This document shows positions 48,166-57,560 of a stretch of DNA of 64,000 nt, piece after piece (the first letter of the stretch is position 1; each line of letters begins with the position of its first letter). This DNA comes from Bin5 sp963662575. GTDB lineage: Bacteria; Chloroflexota; Anaerolineae; Caldilineales; Caldilineaceae. The stretch lies in the NCBI GenBank assembly GCA_963662575.1, contig OY759723.1, positions 4,650,001 through 4,714,000 of the forward strand, written 5' to 3'. The notes under the pieces are model-generated. The model was not told where the DNA came from, did not search any database, and was given only the letters and a program-made list of their open reading frames with translations. A program made the translations under genes and the position numbers.

Positions 48166-51100
48166 ATGACTGATAGAAGCGAAAGTAGCATGCCGAATAC
48201 GGAAGAAAATCAGGGGCACAGGACCTGCCCGGCGTGCATGCACGGCAACCGTCCTACGGCCAACTATTGCGAATACTGTGGTGACAGACTGCCCGATGAA
48301 GCCCCTTGCCGGCAGTGCGGTGCGCTGTGCGGCATAGGGCAACGGTTTTGCCATGTCTGCGGATTCTCACTGACTAGCGAGCCACCCCTGAATAGGACAG
48401 CACCAAGAGAGGAAAGCAGCCCGGGTGATGCGGGCGCATTGAATGAATCTACCAGCTTGAAGTGGCTCGAGTTGCTGAGTCATTTCAGGGGAGCGGCTGC
48501 CAATTTCCGAGTGTCCGCACTTTGGCGGCTCGCAGAACAGTTTCTGGCTGCAAGGCCCGCCGGTCCTGGCAGCCTGGAAGAAGCAGCAGCGGGTAGCAGC
48601 GCGACGGCAACCACTGTTCCGGTTCCACCCGAACACCTGGCAGCCTTTGGTCCTGCCAGAACTGTACGGGCCAACGTTTTTTGGGGCATTGTCGCGATCG
48701 TGGGCGCGATTGGAGGCCAGTGGTTACTTGAGCGCGGTCAGATGGCGCCAGCCATTGGCTTATACGCCGTTGCCATCCTGTTGGCTCTTTGGGCATTTCG
48801 AAGAAGCACTGTGTTCGGCTTGCCGGCAACTTCCAATTGCGGACAACTGAAGCGGCTAGACGCTTTCTGGCTGCTTCCCATCGTGCTGCTGCCCGGCGCA
48901 GTCTCGGCATGGTCATTGGAACGTCTTCTGACGGATCCGGACAGGCCGCCCGATCTTTTCTGGGTGCTCCACCTTGCTAGCCTGGCGCTCTTTGTAGGAT
49001 GCGTATTTTTTGCAAAAAGAATCGGAAGCAGACAGGCTGAAGAGGCGCCGCGGGATGGCGAGGAGAATCCACAGCATATTTCTGCCTCAGATTTGACTTC
49101 GGATTCAGGGTCCCCGTCGCGTCCTTGGACGACCGGCCAGCGGCTACTGGTTGTATTGATCGTTTGCATCGGATTCTTCATGCGGATCTATGCGTTGCCC
49201 GAGTTTCCACCAGGCACCTGGTATGATGAGGCCACCGCCGGGCTGGAGGCGCAGCGCATATTGGACGAGCCGGACTACCGGCCTCTCTATGTTAGCGGCT
49301 TAATGGGGCCTGAGCACTACGTCTACCTGGTGTCCTCTCTGTTCCTGATACTGCCCAAAATCACATTTGTGGTCCGTCTAGCAACCGTGATAACCGGGGT
49401 TCTGTCTATCCCGGCGGCGTACCTGGCCGGAAGCCAGCTGTTTGGCCGCGGCCCGGCGCTTGCCTTCGCCTTTCTGATAGCAGTCTCACGTTGGAGCGTG
49501 AATTTCAGTCGCATTGGAATGTTCAATATTCTGATGACGTTGTTTGTCCTGTTAGGTATTGGCCTGTTGCTCAAAGCATTGCGAAGGGGCCGGCTAACCG
49601 ACTTTCTGTGGGCAGGACTTTGCCTTGGATTTGGGCTCAACACATACTATGCTTTTCAATTGTTCCTCGCGGTAGTGGCTGTATTTGTCGTGTATCTTTT
49701 CATCACGCGCTGGACCCTGTTTCTGTCCCATTGGAAAGGGCTGGTGGTACTGGCGATGGGGGTATTGCTATTCCTGGCGCCCCTGGCCACTTTTGCTTTT
49801 GCAAGGCTTGACCGTTATCTGGAACGAACGCGTACGGTGTCGATCTTTGAAGAGTATCCGGAGGACCAGGTCTGGGGCAAGCTGCGCGAGAACGCAGTCT
49901 CCCATGTCCTCATGTACAACGTGCGCGGGGATCCAAACGGCCGCCACAACCTGCCTGGAAAACCAATGCTAGCCCCGGTGGCGGGAGCGCTGCTCGTTCT
50001 GGGACTGGCCCTTAGCCTGAGCCGATTCTGGCGAGCCCGATTTTTGCTTCTCATTCTCTGGTTTTTTGGGTTGATGGCGGGAGGCATCTTCTCTCTCAGC
50101 TTCGAAGCGCCGCAATCTTTACGCGCCATCGGGACATTGCCAGTCGCATATCTGCTTGCCCTCCTTCCATTGGCGTTATTGTGGCAAAACTGGCGAGTAG
50201 CCTCTCAACATGAATTGACGTTCGAGGGAGAGAGCTGGCCATCGGCCAACGTACTTGGCCGGTATATCTTGCCTGCGGGCAGAATGATCGCAAGAAAATT
50301 CTGGCCGCTCCTGCTGTGGAGAGGAAGTCCGGTTTTCTTCTTGTCCATACTGCTGGCGGCAGTGGCAGTTTACAATTATCGAACATACTTTGTTCTCCAA
50401 ATGAACGATTTTGCGGTTTGGAATGCCTACTCGACAGGCGAGACGATAGCGGCATCTGTGGTTGCCGAACATGTAGAGGAGAGTGACACTGAAGTCTACC
50501 TGACCTCTCATTACGCAGGTCATCCCGCGGTCCGATTTGTAGGCAGCCCCGTAAGGTACTTTCAAGCTGTCGAGTACACAGATACGTTGCCAATGGCGCT
50601 CTCGCCCGATCGGAACGCGCTCTTCCTGATGGATCCTGAACGGCGAAATTTCTATGAGCAGGCGCGCAATTTCTATCCCGATGCAGAGTTTGTAGAGCAT
50701 AGGCCGCCCTTCGGAGGACCAACGGTTCTATACGAAATTCGGTTGCGTCCTGCAGACATCTCTTCAATACAGGGAATGGATTTGTCTTATTTTGAAGGGG
50801 ACGCCTGGGCTGGGAACCCAGTGAAGGTCGAAAGGCAGGCATCCGTTCTTGTAGACTGGCCCCACGAGGCGCCACTTCCAGTCCCGTTTTCGGCCGAATG
50901 GAACGGAGTTCTCAACATTGAACAGTATGGCCCGCACAAGTTTGTCCTGCGGGCGCCGGCGGGGGCAGAGCTTTATGTGGACGAAGACCTGGTTGCCCAG
51001 ATTGAGACGGGAGCGGAAACTGATTCTGCCGGATACAGTGGCGAAGTCTCGGCGGCGCTGAAACTGGCGATAGGTCTGCACAGACTTAGGATCCGAGCGG

Positions 51101-52509
51101 TAGGCGGCCAAGGTCCTGTTTCGCTTTCCTGGCAGCGCCCTGGTGAAGAGGAACAGATCGTACCGACGTCGGCTCTGCACGTGCCACCTGTGTCCAGCAA
51201 CGGCCTGTTGGGACGGTACTATGCCAATGGAAGTTGGCAAGAGCCGGCAGCTTTCACACGAATAGATCCGCAGATCAATCTCTACTTCCACGACATTCCG
51301 CTGCCGCGACCATATACGGTGGAGTGGGAAGGCAAGCTGGCCGTCCCTTTCGATGGTGTCTACCGGATGGGAATTGAATCCATAGACGAGTCAGAACTAT
51401 GGATCGACGGGAAAGTGGTGGCGGCAAGCCCGGAACCAAATCAGTATGACGAGGACTCCGTCGAGTTGACCGCGGGGCTGCACGACATACGCATCCGTTA
51501 TGTAGCCCGCACCTCCCACTATCATGTTAATCTCCACTGGGCGCCGCCCGGACAAGAGCGTTCGTTGGTACAGGCCGAGGCACTCATCCCTCCACAAGGC
51601 AGCTACGACCACCTGTCCGTAGATGATCTTGCCATCTTCGACGAAACGTCGGGGACATCTTTCGCGGCCCTTCCTGTCAATGTAATGCCCCTTCCGGTCG
51701 ATGAAGAGCGGACAGCCGCGTTTGAAATCGTCAGAGACACTTTCGAACGTCCAAGGGGCGTAGCGACAGCTAACGGAAGACTGTACGTAGTCGATTCCAG
51801 CCAGAAGTCGCTGTTTGTCATGGATGGGGACGGACGAAGGATTGCGGAGATAAGGCGGTCGAACCGACGTTTCAGCGAACCGGTTGACGTTGCTGCAGAC
51901 GCATCCGGCAACATTTATGTATTGGATGCTGGAAATGGTGGGCAGGTATCGATCCATGATGCTGATGGCGGCTTTGTGCGAGTGATACCCTTCTCTGATA
52001 ACATGGTGGAAAGAAGCAGAGGCTTGGATGTAGATAGGGAAGGCCGGATCTGGTTGGCGATCACGCCGGCACTGGTTGTTGCTGCCTTCACCGCAGATGG
52101 CCAGGAGTTGGCTCGGATATCGACAGTCTTAGAAGGGGGAGAATTTCAACCGGTAGATGTAGCCTTCCATGCAGACGATGCCGTCTATGTTTCCACTGCC
52201 GGTTCGACCTCCGTTATACGATTTTCTCTTAGTGGGGAGCCGTTGAAACTGTGGCCGCTGGCAAGTGCAAACAGCGCAGACGGCCCTCACCTATCATTGG
52301 ACAGTGGGGGCGCCGTTTACGTGACACAGCCGGAACTGGGAGGATTTCTGCGTATATCGGGAGACGAGGAGCAAAGAATAGAGGTATGGGAACTTCCGGC
52401 CAGCCAACCTATACGCAAGCTGGTCGGTATAAGCGTGGGACTCGATGGGGAACTGTTACTGACGGACAGCGAGAACGGTAGGGTTTACCGTGCTTCTATG
52501 TCGCCATAG
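48166..52509 (+). CDS. Zinc ribbon, GT39-like membrane domain, PA14-like pair and NHL propeller in one chain
   Basis: A 1447-residue multidomain protein. Zinc ribbons come first (Cys21/24, 35/38, 48/51, 62/65), then a first group of helices (about 165-300) and a GT39-like domain (about 330-750) with GTWYDEATAG (DE near 352). A single helix follows (about 715-745, LLLWRGSPVFFLS). Two PA14-like beta-sandwich domains are next (about 870-1000 and 1005-1135, with ELYVDEDL and ELWIDGKV), typical of carbohydrate-binding modules. An NHL propeller ends it (about 1180-1447). The outer part should recognise a glycan. The order inside, membrane, outside fits a one-chain transferase with its own receptor. 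No known protein of this exact make-up comes to mind. The ATG at 48166 is preceded by GTTGGAAA; a start at 48190 is also possible. Confidence 0.83.
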   Translation: MTDRSESSMPNTEENQGHRTCPACMHGNRPTANYCEYCGDRLPDEAPCRQCGALCGIGQRFCHVCGFSLTSEPPLNRTAPREESSPGDAGALNESTSLKWLELLSHFRGAAANFRVSALWRLAEQFLAARPAGPGSLEEAAAGSSATATTVPVPPEHLAAFGPARTVRANVFWGIVAIVGAIGGQWLLERGQMAPAIGLYAVAILLALWAFRRSTVFGLPATSNCGQLKRLDAFWLLPIVLLPGAVSAWSLERLLTDPDRPPDLFWVLHLASLALFVGCVFFAKRIGSRQAEEAPRDGEENPQHISASDLTSDSGSPSRPWTTGQRLLVVLIVCIGFFMRIYALPEFPPGTWYDEATAGLEAQRILDEPDYRPLYVSGLMGPEHYVYLVSSLFLILPKITFVVRLATVITGVLSIPAAYLAGSQLFGRGPALAFAFLIAVSRWSVNFSRIGMFNILMTLFVLLGIGLLLKALRRGRLTDFLWAGLCLGFGLNTYYAFQLFLAVVAVFVVYLFITRWTLFLSHWKGLVVLAMGVLLFLAPLATFAFARLDRYLERTRTVSIFEEYPEDQVWGKLRENAVSHVLMYNVRGDPNGRHNLPGKPMLAPVAGALLVLGLALSLSRFWRARFLLLILWFFGLMAGGIFSLSFEAPQSLRAIGTLPVAYLLALLPLALLWQNWRVASQHELTFEGESWPSANVLGRYILPAGRMIARKFWPLLLWRGSPVFFLSILLAAVAVYNYRTYFVLQMNDFAVWNAYSTGETIAASVVAEHVEESDTEVYLTSHYAGHPAVRFVGSPVRYFQAVEYTDTLPMALSPDRNALFLMDPERRNFYEQARNFYPDAEFVEHRPPFGGPTVLYEIRLRPADISSIQGMDLSYFEGDAWAGNPVKVERQASVLVDWPHEAPLPVPFSAEWNGVLNIEQYGPHKFVLRAPAGAELYVDEDLVAQIETGAETDSAGYSGEVSAALKLAIGLHRLRIRAVGGQGPVSLSWQRPGEEEQIVPTSALHVPPVSSNGLLGRYYANGSWQEPAAFTRIDPQINLYFHDIPLPRPYTVEWEGKLAVPFDGVYRMGIESIDESELWIDGKVVAASPEPNQYDEDSVELTAGLHDIRIRYVARTSHYHVNLHWAPPGQERSLVQAEALIPPQGSYDHLSVDDLAIFDETSGTSFAALPVNVMPLPVDEERTAAFEIVRDTFERPRGVATANGRLYVVDSSQKSLFVMDGDGRRIAEIRRSNRRFSEPVDVAADASGNIYVLDAGNGGQVSIHDADGGFVRVIPFSDNMVERSRGLDVDREGRIWLAITPALVVAAFTADGQELARISTVLEGGEFQPVDVAFHADDAVYVSTAGSTSVIRFSLSGEPLKLWPLASANSADGPHLSLDSGGAVYVTQPELGGFLRISGDEEQRIEVWELPASQPIRKLVGISVGLDGELLLTDSENGRVYRASMSP

Positions 52510-52745
52510 CGCATGCAGGCGCAGTATGGCATGCGCATGCCGGCGGAGGACCATGTGAAGGGAAATGTTGGCGGACATAGATTAGACGTACATTGTGAAA
52601 TACTGTCCTTAGCTACGATTGAAAGGGCACAAGGCCAGGCCCAAGGGCGGAATTTCTGTTCCGGAATCTGTTTCTCAAGTCTGCATTTCGTTCAACTGCG
52701 GCGAAATGACCGTTGGCTTTTCCGCCTTGGAGAACAAGGAAAGAC

Positions 52746-54065
52746 ATGACGAATGTAGACTCGGGCACAGTCTGCCCCAGTTGCGAATCTTCAGTCAGGC
52801 CTGGGTCCAACTTCTGCGAATACTGCGGCCGGCCTCTGTTTTTCAAGCAGACAAATGACCAGCACGACGCGGACTACATGGAAGTGCAAAATCCTGTTGG
52901 CGCAAGCGACGCGCTCGCGGGCGTTGAGCCGGAGTCGGTATGGGACGGTTCGGAAGAGGTCAAGATTGGACCAGCAGTCGGACCAGAACGTGAGGAGGAG
53001 GCTGACAGAGAGAAGGCGAGTTTGCGGGAGCGGGCCGCAGGCAGAATCTGGACTCTCATCCTCTGGAGCGGCAGTCCGATACTGTTGCTGGTTGTTCTGG
53101 TTGCCGCCGTGGCGAGAGACAATTTCAGTGTGGCCGAGAACCAAGGACTGCAGACTTTGCCAGACGGCAATTCCAACGTTGTTTCGGAGGCTCCGGCGGA
53201 CATCGCCGACGTACCGGGACTGGCTCTGCCGCTCGATATCATTTTTCCTTTTACTGGGGAAGAGAAAACTGCGGTATTTGAGACAGTCGGCGATGGATTC
53301 GATAGACCGCGCGGGGTGGCTTTTGCCCGTGGCAGCCTATATGTTGTCGACTCCGGCAGAGGAGCATTCTTTGTCCTGTCAGGCGATCTGGAACAGATGA
53401 CCCAGGTACTTCACTCCAACCGCCGGTTCGTTGAACCCGTGGACGTTGCGGCCGATTCCTTGGGGAATGTCTATGTTCTGGACGCCGGTGACGGCGGGCA
53501 AGTGAGTATTCACAATTCTGAAGGTGAATTCACACAGGTCGTTCCCATACCTGAAAGAATGGCAGAAAGGAGCAGGGGAATAGACGTTGACATGCAGGGC
53601 CGCATCTGGTTGGCTATGACGCCGTCGCTGGCTGTAGCCGCTTTCGACACCAATGGGCAGGAACTTATCCGCATTTCGACCGAATTTGAGGGCGCAGATC
53701 TGCAACCGGTCGACGTGGCGTATCAGTCCGACAGTTCCGTTTATGTTTCGACGGCCGGAATGACAGCGGTGCTGCGTTTTTCTGTGGAAGGAGAGCTACT
53801 GAACTTGTGGCCCCTGGTCACAGCCAACAGCGTTGATGGGCCGCACCTTTCGCTGGACGGTGAAGGTAACTTATACGCTACTCAACCGGAGCAAGGCGGA
53901 ATCCTGCGAATCTCCGGGGAGAACGCCGAGGAGATGGAGGCATGGGTCCTTCCGGGGGGTCCACCTGTGCGCAAACTAGTGGGCGTCACCGTCGACGCAT
54001 CGGGTAATGTTTTGGTAACCGACAGTGAGAACGGCAACATTTATCGTGTTTTGGTGGCTCCTTAA
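52746..54065 (+). CDS. Zinc ribbon, single membrane segment and NHL propeller
   Basis: A 439-residue protein that is a shortened version of the one before it. One zinc ribbon (Cys10/13, 24/27) is followed by an acidic linker and one helix (about 97-120, LILWSGSPILLL) that resembles the helix before the PA14 domains of the 1447-residue protein. A propeller comes last (about 175-439). NRRFVEPVDVAAD, GNVYVLDAGDGGQVSIH and DGPHLSLD are nearly the same as in the larger protein. The transferase and PA14 domains are missing. I chose the ATG at 52746, preceded by AAGGAAA, over a TTG at 52713. It probably arose by duplication with internal loss; it could be a regulator or competitor of the larger protein. 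Confidence 0.83.
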   Translation: MTNVDSGTVCPSCESSVRPGSNFCEYCGRPLFFKQTNDQHDADYMEVQNPVGASDALAGVEPESVWDGSEEVKIGPAVGPEREEEADREKASLRERAAGRIWTLILWSGSPILLLVVLVAAVARDNFSVAENQGLQTLPDGNSNVVSEAPADIADVPGLALPLDIIFPFTGEEKTAVFETVGDGFDRPRGVAFARGSLYVVDSGRGAFFVLSGDLEQMTQVLHSNRRFVEPVDVAADSLGNVYVLDAGDGGQVSIHNSEGEFTQVVPIPERMAERSRGIDVDMQGRIWLAMTPSLAVAAFDTNGQELIRISTEFEGADLQPVDVAYQSDSSVYVSTAGMTAVLRFSVEGELLNLWPLVTANSVDGPHLSLDGEGNLYATQPEQGGILRISGENAEEMEAWVLPGGPPVRKLVGVTVDASGNVLVTDSENGNIYRVLVAP

Positions 54066-54128
54066 CTGGCCACGCCAGGTGAGAAATTGGATGTTGCTGT
54101 CTGTCAGACCGATTGATTTGGAGGCACT

Positions 54129-55865
54129 GTGACTGATATACCAGAAGAGTTGGAGGAGGACGGCCGCGGCCGCGCCTTTTTTAACGAACCGGATACCGCC
54201 GGGCTGATGCATCGCGCTTTCACTCGATCGCTAGGCTTCGACAGGATGGACATGAACCGTCCCATGATCGGGATTCTGAATACGTTCAGCGAGATGAACA
54301 ACTGCCACGCGCACTTTCCCGAACTGGTCGAGGCGGTCAAGCGAGGGGTATGGCAGGCGGGCGGATTCCCGCTGGAGTTTCCGACTATCAGTCTGGGGGA
54401 GATTTACCTGACGCCTACTTCTATGTTGTGGCGAAATCTGGCGGCCATGGACACCGAGGAGATGATACGCGGCAATCCGATGGATGGTGTGGTGGTGCTG
54501 TGCGGCTGCGACAAGACGACGCCGGCGGCATTGATGGGCGTAGCCAGCGCAGATCTGCCGGCGATTCTGGTCTCGGGCGGGCCAATGCTAAACGGCCACT
54601 GGCGCGGGCAGACGCTGGGGGCATGCACGGACTGCCGAAGGCTTACGACTGAGTACCGGGCAGGCAATCTCAATGACGAGGAGTATGCTGAAGTCGAGGA
54701 GAATCTGGTGCGAAGCAGAGGTCACTGTATGGTGATGGGTACGGCCTCGACAATGAATTCGCTGACAGAGGCGTTAGGCATCTCGCTGCCAGGCAACGGC
54801 GCTATTCCGGCGGCTGATTCACGGCGCATCCTCCTGGCGGAAAGGGCAGGCCGCCGCATCGTGGCGATGGCGGTTGAGGGCATGCGCCCGTCGCAAATTC
54901 TCACGCAAGATGCGATGGAAAACGCGATTACGCTTCTTTGCTCGCTGGGTGGCAGCACGAATGCCGTGGTACATTTGCCTGCGCTCGCCGGCAGGCTGGG
55001 AATCAGTTTGCCGCTGACGGTATTCGACGAAATAAGCCGGCGGACGCCCCTGCTCGCCAATGTACGGCCGGCAGGCTCCTACCAGATGGAGGACCTCTTC
55101 TATGCCGGGGGCGTTCCGGCAATTTTGCGGCAACTGCTGCCGCTTCTGCACGGCGATGCCCTGACCGTAACCGGCAGGACGCTGGCGGAGAACGTGGCGC
55201 AGAGCAAGACTGTTGACGCAGAGGTCATTCATTCGTCTGACAGTCCACTGAAGGGGGAAGGAGGACTGGCGATCCTGCGGGGAAACCTGGCGCCGTCGGG
55301 TGCAGTGATCAAACACGCGGCCGCTTCACCAGAGCTTTTGCAACACCGCGGGCGGGCAGTGGTCTTCCGCAATATTGCCGACCTGCAGGAGAGAATCGAC
55401 GACCCTGGCCTGGATGTCAATCCTGACGACGTGCTTGTTCTGCAAAATGCGGGGCCGGTCGGGGGGCCGGGCATGCCGGAGGTGGGCAATCTACCGATCC
55501 CCAAAAAGTTGCTCAAACAGGGAGTACGCGATATGGTGCGTATCTCGGACGCACGTATGAGCGGAACGGCCTTTGGCACGATTGTACTGCACGTCGCGCC
55601 CGAAGCGGCGGTGGGCGGTCCGTTGTCACTGGTAGAGACGGGCGATGAAATCGAGCTGGATGTGTCTGGCAGGAGACTGCAGCTATGTGTCGAACAAGAG
55701 GAGTTAGAAAGGCGGCGCGCTGACTGGCGCCCGCCGCAGCCGGCGTATCAACGCGGCTATGGCAGACTGTTCCTGGAGCATGTTCTGCAGGCACCGCAAG
55801 GAATGGACTTCGACTTCCTGCAGGGTCGCGACCCTGTGCAGACGATGGCCCAACCGAAGTTTTGA
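54129..55865 (+). CDS. Sugar-acid (aldonate) dehydratase, IlvD/Edd family
   Basis: Full-length (578 residues) IlvD/Edd-family dehydratase. The three cluster cysteines are C59 (NNCHAHF), C127 (CGCDKTTPA) and C200 (GHCMVMGT). K129 after C127 is a metal ligand in the family. Positions and length match the [2Fe-2S] L-arabinonate/D-xylonate dehydratases better than IlvD proper. It should dehydrate an aldonic acid to a 2-keto-3-deoxy acid in the cytoplasm. The sugar dehydrogenases at 9-16 kb would make aldonates, and the DapA-family enzyme at 2616 could act on the product. The GTG start has GGAGG upstream. It follows the membrane-protein series by 63 bases but has no obvious link to it. Confidence 0.85.
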   Translation: MTDIPEELEEDGRGRAFFNEPDTAGLMHRAFTRSLGFDRMDMNRPMIGILNTFSEMNNCHAHFPELVEAVKRGVWQAGGFPLEFPTISLGEIYLTPTSMLWRNLAAMDTEEMIRGNPMDGVVVLCGCDKTTPAALMGVASADLPAILVSGGPMLNGHWRGQTLGACTDCRRLTTEYRAGNLNDEEYAEVEENLVRSRGHCMVMGTASTMNSLTEALGISLPGNGAIPAADSRRILLAERAGRRIVAMAVEGMRPSQILTQDAMENAITLLCSLGGSTNAVVHLPALAGRLGISLPLTVFDEISRRTPLLANVRPAGSYQMEDLFYAGGVPAILRQLLPLLHGDALTVTGRTLAENVAQSKTVDAEVIHSSDSPLKGEGGLAILRGNLAPSGAVIKHAAASPELLQHRGRAVVFRNIADLQERIDDPGLDVNPDDVLVLQNAGPVGGPGMPEVGNLPIPKKLLKQGVRDMVRISDARMSGTAFGTIVLHVAPEAAVGGPLSLVETGDEIELDVSGRRLQLCVEQEELERRRADWRPPQPAYQRGYGRLFLEHVLQAPQGMDFDFLQGRDPVQTMAQPKF

Positions 55866-55958
55866 CCAGCAGTTCTGCCCTTTTCAAAACGCTGCTGAAT
55901 GCTGTGACCGGTGCGTACTGGCTTAAGAAATGGGGTCGAGCTACGAAGGAGCTGAGAA

Positions 55959-57197
55959 ATGACTGAATTTGCACCAGTTGAAGAGCAGATGGCAATACTG
56001 ATGCGGGGTGTCGAGTTTGGCGACGACCGGACCCGCACAAATATGGAGGAGGAGTTGCGTCTTCGACTGGAAGAGAGCAGTCAGAAAGGACGACCGCTGC
56101 GCGTCTATTGCGGCTTTGATCCCACATCAAGCGACCTCCATCTGGGGCATACGGTTCCTCTGCGAAAGCTGAGACAGTTCCAGGAGCTTGGCCATACTGT
56201 AGTCTTCCTGATTGGCACTTTCACCGGCACTATAGGGGATCCAAGCGACAAGGAAAGCGCGCGCACGCAGCAGAGCCTGGAAGAAGCAATGGAAAACGCG
56301 CGCAGTTTCACGCAGCAGGCGAATAGAGTGTTGGACCCGGAGAAAACCGTAGTCGACTACAACCACAGGTGGTTGAGCGAGCTGGACTTTGGCGGCGTTA
56401 TTCGGCTGGCCAGCAGCTTCACAGTTCAGCAGTTTCTCGCCAGAGACAACTTCAGCAAGCGCCATGCCAAGGGTGAACCGATCTGGTTGCACGAGTTCTT
56501 CTACGCGTTGATGCAGGGATACGATGCGATTATGTTGGAAACCGATGTGCAGATTGGTGGAACTGACCAACTATTTAATCTGATGGCAGGGCGCACTTTG
56601 ATGAACGCGCGCGGGATGCGGCCCCAGGTGGTGTTGACCTTTCCCATTTTGGTAGGTACTGATGGCCACCGGCGCATGAGCAAGTCGTCGGGCAACCACA
56701 TCGGCATCGATGAGGCGCCTGGTGTAATTTTTACCAAAGTTGTCAACTTGCCGGACCATACATTCCGTAATTTTGCTGAACTGGTAACTCGTTGGAGTCA
56801 GGAAGAGATCGATGGCATGGTTGGGCAGATGGAAGCGGGCGATTTGGAGCCGCAGGCGGCGAAGCGCGCGCTGGCGCAGGAAATTGTTGGCATTTTTCAC
56901 GGCGAAGACAAGGCTATGCAGGCGGCCGTGGACGCGGTGCGTATGCACGAGGGGGCGGCACCGAGCGATGCTCCCCAGTTCAAGCTTTCACAGGAGATGA
57001 ATGTGTTGGACCTGATGAGCGCGGCGGGGATGGTGCGCAGCAAAGGCGAGGCGAGGCGGCTGGTCCAACAGGGTGGTGTGCGGCTCAACGGCGAAACGGT
57101 AGCGGACGGCGTGCAGGCATCTGTTTCGCCGAACGGCGGGGAAAGTATTATTCAAGTAGGTAGGAAGAGATTTCTTCGAGTGGTTTCGGGAGAGTAG
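55959..57197 (+). CDS. tyrS: Tyrosyl-tRNA synthetase
   Basis: Class I tyrosyl-tRNA synthetase of 412 residues that charges tRNA-Tyr in the cytoplasm. It has CGFDPTSSDLHLGH (HIGH motif HLGH at 61-64), DVQIGGTDQLFN, and RMSKSS (about residue 240) as the KMSKS loop. A C-terminal S4 RNA-binding domain runs from about 347 (LDLMSAAGMVRSKGEARRL). The sequence is of the TyrZ-like type. AAGGAG lies 8 bases before the ATG. It sits 93 bases after the dehydratase gene, with no T-box leader visible in that short gap. Confidence 0.96.
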   Translation: MTEFAPVEEQMAILMRGVEFGDDRTRTNMEEELRLRLEESSQKGRPLRVYCGFDPTSSDLHLGHTVPLRKLRQFQELGHTVVFLIGTFTGTIGDPSDKESARTQQSLEEAMENARSFTQQANRVLDPEKTVVDYNHRWLSELDFGGVIRLASSFTVQQFLARDNFSKRHAKGEPIWLHEFFYALMQGYDAIMLETDVQIGGTDQLFNLMAGRTLMNARGMRPQVVLTFPILVGTDGHRRMSKSSGNHIGIDEAPGVIFTKVVNLPDHTFRNFAELVTRWSQEEIDGMVGQMEAGDLEPQAAKRALAQEIVGIFHGEDKAMQAAVDAVRMHEGAAPSDAPQFKLSQEMNVLDLMSAAGMVRSKGEARRLVQQGGVRLNGETVADGVQASVSPNGGESIIQVGRKRFLRVVSGE

Positions 57198-57560
57198 TTT
57201 TGTGCCTATTGAAACAGGAGATGCGGCGCATTTTCCCGAGGGGGAAAGAAAAGGAACCGGATGCCACGCTTCCCCCGATAGTGGCTTCCAACCACAACGT
57301 GACAACTCGGTTCCTCAAGTAGAATTATAACATACTAATTTATATTTGTAAAGGGGGAAAATGGAGGAATTTTCATTAAATTTTTTCTTTGCACAAATAT
57401 GACAGGGAATTGGGCAGATCAGGCAGTTCCAGTGACGATCTGATGTACAACTATAACTATCAGAGCAAGAGCTACAGTTCAAACAGGGGGAAGGAGTTCC
57501 CAGCAAGCGAGGGGCTCTCGACGTCGATCTCAGGTTTCGGCTCAACATAAGGAGTGGGTT
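57198..57560. other. Intergenic region with imperfect hairpin, upstream of fabI
   Basis: 363 bases. AGGAACCG at 57252-57259 pairs with CGGTTCCT at 57308-57315, and GCCAC (57263-57267) pairs with GTGGC (57281-57285) within it. This could be a structured RNA or an inefficient terminator of tyrS, although no T run follows. The next stretch (about 57322-57400) is AT-rich and is the likely place of the fabI promoter, but no box pair is convincing. Confidence 0.4.

Noticed and set aside
54129..55865. Calling the dehydratase ilvD (branched-chain synthesis)
   Set aside because: Cysteine positions 59/127/200 and length fit the [2Fe-2S] aldonate dehydratases, and no other ilv genes are nearby.
57252..57315. 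T-box or other known riboswitch
   Set aside because: It lies after tyrS rather than before it, and no T-box core sequence or antiterminator was seen.
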